Assembly (NCBI GenBank): GCA_021816925.1
Contig: JAKAWQ010000002.1
Location: 1-64,000, forward strand
DNA length: 64,000 bases
Source of the DNA: Pseudomonadota bacterium
GTDB lineage: Bacteria > Pseudomonadota > Alphaproteobacteria > Acetobacterales > Acetobacteraceae
Direction: 5' to 3'
A program made the translations under genes and the position numbers. Below are positions 60,553 to 64,000 of the stretch, piece after piece. A model generated the notes under the pieces. The model saw only the letters and a program-made list of their open reading frames with translations, was not told the DNA's origin and did no database searches. Position 1 is the stretch's first letter. Every line of letters starts with the position of its first letter.

Positions 60553-61578
60553 TCACCGAATCGCGGAATCGGCCAGTTCCAGCAGATTTTCGTCCGAAAG
60601 CGCGCGTTTTCCCTCTTCTATCTCGTGGATCATCCGCGTGAGCGCGCGCGTCGCCGGGCAGGCAAATCCGTGGCGGGCGCCGATCTCGGCGATCGGGGCG
60701 ATCTGCGCATCGACCTCGGTCGGGCGCTTGCGGATCGCAAGATCGCGCCAGACGCCGGAATGGGTCTTCGCGTTCGGGCGGTTGAAGGCAACCATCGCGG
60801 CGACACTCGCCGCCGCCTCCTTCTTCGTGGCACCTGGCGCGAAGGCCGCAGGGTCGTAGCCGTTGAAGCCGCGCGGCGAAACGCCTTCGGCACGCGCCAC
60901 CGCAACCGCCTCGCCCGCGAGCGCCCGCCAGAGCGGCAAAAGCTCCGGCCGGGCCAGGCAGTCCGCGATGCCGAGATTGCCGAGCGCCTGGGCGAACAGC
61001 AGTGCGCCATAGCCGAGCTTGCCCCAGAGATAGCCCCAGATATCGCCGGTCATGATGGCGTCGGGCTCGAAGGCGCGCATCGCGGCGTGGAGTTCGGCAA
61101 GTCGCGGCGTCATCTCGCCCGTGATCTCGCCGAGTACCACCGCGCCGCGGTTGGCGAAGATGATCTCGCCCGGCGCTTCCCAGTCAGCGCCGAAATTGAC
61201 GAAGGCGCCCATCGTACGCTCGCGCCCGGCGATCTCGGCGATCACGCGCTCATTGAGACCATTCTGCAAGGAAAGAACGGTGCCGTCCTCGGCAAGGTGC
61301 GGCAGGAGAGCGCGGCAGGCGGCCTCCGTATGCTGGGCCTTCACCGCGAGGAAGATGTGCCGCCACCGGCCCTCGACCCGTTCGGGCGTAAAGGCCGGCG
61401 CCCTGATGGTGAAATCGGCGATCGGGCCGGTGATGGAGAGGCCGCGCGCAGGATCCGCGATCGCCGCCACATGCTCGGGCACGATATCGACGAAGCTCAC
61501 ATCCTCGCCGGCGCGCCGGAGGCAGGCGCCAACCGTCCCGCCAATCGCCCCGGCGCCCCAGATCAGGATCGGATGCAT
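60553..61578 (-). CDS. panE: 2-dehydropantoate 2-reductase family protein
   Basis: A 341-residue ketopantoate reductase-type enzyme (PanE/ApbA). The NADP motif 'ILIWGAGAIGGTVGACLRRA' is at the N-terminus, 'LAVKAQHTEAACRALLP' and 'LSLQNGLNE' carry the conserved Lys and Asn, and 'DIWGYLWGKLGYGALLFAQA' provides the catalytic lysine helix. The enzyme would make pantoate for coenzyme A; related members act on other 2-keto acids, so the symbol is provisional. Confidence 0.85.
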   Translation of the reverse strand: MHPILIWGAGAIGGTVGACLRRAGEDVSFVDIVPEHVAAIADPARGLSITGPIADFTIRAPAFTPERVEGRWRHIFLAVKAQHTEAACRALLPHLAEDGTVLSLQNGLNERVIAEIAGRERTMGAFVNFGADWEAPGEIIFANRGAVVLGEITGEMTPRLAELHAAMRAFEPDAIMTGDIWGYLWGKLGYGALLFAQALGNLGIADCLARPELLPLWRALAGEAVAVARAEGVSPRGFNGYDPAAFAPGATKKEAAASVAAMVAFNRPNAKTHSGVWRDLAIRKRPTEVDAQIAPIAEIGARHGFACPATRALTRMIHEIEEGKRALSDENLLELADSAIR

Positions 61579-61589
61579 CGGCCCGGGGG

Positions 61590-61907
61590 CTAGAAGAGCT
61601 TCTTGCCGGGGCCGTAGAAGACGACGATGTCGGCCGGGTTGACCAGGTTCAGCATGGCCCGCGCGCGCTCATCCAGCGCGTCGGCGTCGAGATGGTCGGT
61701 GCGGAGCGCAGCCACCCTGATCTCCCAGTGCCGGCGCTCGGCGCTGACGCGGGCGTAGGTCTTGTCCGCGGCGGCGAGCGTGGCGCGGTCCTTCACATAC
61801 TGGAGGAGTCCGTGCGGCCCTTCGAGCGCGTTCAGGACGAAATATCCGGTCAGCGCCAGGAAGATGAGCGGCGCCGCGCCCGCCCTTGCCCGCCTTCGCC
61901 ACTCCAC
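61590..61907 (-). CDS. ftsB: FtsB/DivIC-type septum formation initiator
   Basis: A 105-residue bitopic membrane protein: one helix near residues 12-28 ('APLIFLALTGYFVLNAL'), 'GPHGLLQYV', then a coiled coil ('ATLAAADKTYARVSAERRHW') and a tail 'LDERARAMLNLVNPADIVVF'. This is the layout of FtsB-like division proteins, usually next to enolase in alphaproteobacteria, as here (enolase is 490 bases away on the same strand, with one small gene between on the opposite strand). Start GTG at 61907. Confidence 0.85.
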   Translation of the reverse strand: MEWRRRARAGAAPLIFLALTGYFVLNALEGPHGLLQYVKDRATLAAADKTYARVSAERRHWEIRVAALRTDHLDADALDERARAMLNLVNPADIVVFYGPGKKLF

Positions 61908-62036
61908 CGCCGCCGGCCCTCCGCCTGAACGAATCTTAATCCGCGCGCCGCGATCCTGCCCGGATCCTGCCACGAAACGCGGCTCTTGTGATCCTATATC
62001 GGGTCGTGCCGCAAGGGCGGCATGAAGGAGGTTCGA

Positions 62037-64000
<1,964 letters not shown>

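Overview
The window is a very G+C-rich stretch of an alphaproteobacterial chromosome, most likely a member of the Acetobacteraceae or another Rhodospirillales family. The clues are a soxBDAG sarcosine oxidase operon, a SigF/NrsF-controlled bufferin cluster, a membrane-type GMC sugar/alcohol dehydrogenase with a Tat-exported partner, a PEP-CTERM protein with a sigma-54 promoter, and strong GC bias at third codon positions. Genus assignment is inference. No rRNA, tRNA, CRISPR array or intact mobile element was seen.

Layout. 1-8100: a DUF3445 oxidative N-demethylase-like protein, a DapA-family aldolase, an RES-Xre toxin-antitoxin pair, a LysE exporter, a ThDP enzyme, a secreted protein and a TVP38 membrane protein. 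8400-13850: a patatin lipase, then ECF sigma factor, NrsF/DUF1109 anti-sigma, bufferin precursor (DUF2282), MNIO enzyme (DUF692), DUF2063 partner and DoxX, with a SigF-type promoter in front of the precursor gene. 13985-19330: a decayed zone with an MFS/metallophosphoesterase/radical-SAM chimera, an intact TetR-peroxiredoxin-HAD unit and a wrecked mer locus whose merA start is inverted. 19379-26173: soxBDAG and an acyl-CoA dehydrogenase family member resembling 3-sulfinopropanoyl-CoA desulfinase. 26174-30165: fusA, a small unknown protein, a GmhA-like isomerase and a sugar epimerase in one minus-strand unit. 30330-34000: broken genes, a PEP-CTERM gene, aroQ and a nucleoside hydrolase. 34039-39100: a ribbon-helix-helix protein, a glyoxalase, the GMC dehydrogenase pair, maiA and a secreted protein. 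39170-40130: gene fragments. 40132-44943: MlrC (M81), an enolase-superfamily enzyme, a GntR regulator and a 2-hydroxyacid dehydrogenase. 45144-46740: a damaged toxin-antitoxin/abortive-infection/IS patch. 46757-59000: three transporter systems (an NMT1-type ABC with a PEP-mutase-family lyase, a Dpp-type peptide ABC, a polar amino acid ABC) and an SDR. 59131-64000: DUF1989 protein, broken agmatinase, ketopantoate reductase, FtsB-like protein, a His/Gly/Trp-rich secreted protein, enolase and a partial macro-domain protein.

How genes work together. The sigma/anti-sigma/bufferin cluster reads as a self-contained copper- or metal-stress response. A 16-bp palindromic sequence occurs exactly twice: in front of the GntR gene and, about 12.7 kb away, in front of the peptide-binding protein gene of the Dpp-type transporter. 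This ties the MlrC/enolase-superfamily/2-hydroxyacid dehydrogenase genes and the transporter into one probable regulon for uptake and breakdown of a peptide-like compound.

The most striking general property is that at least eight genes have lost their middle while both ends remain, or have been joined to a neighbour. This suggests an unusual deletion-driven decay process, or an assembly artefact; the two must be told apart with reads.
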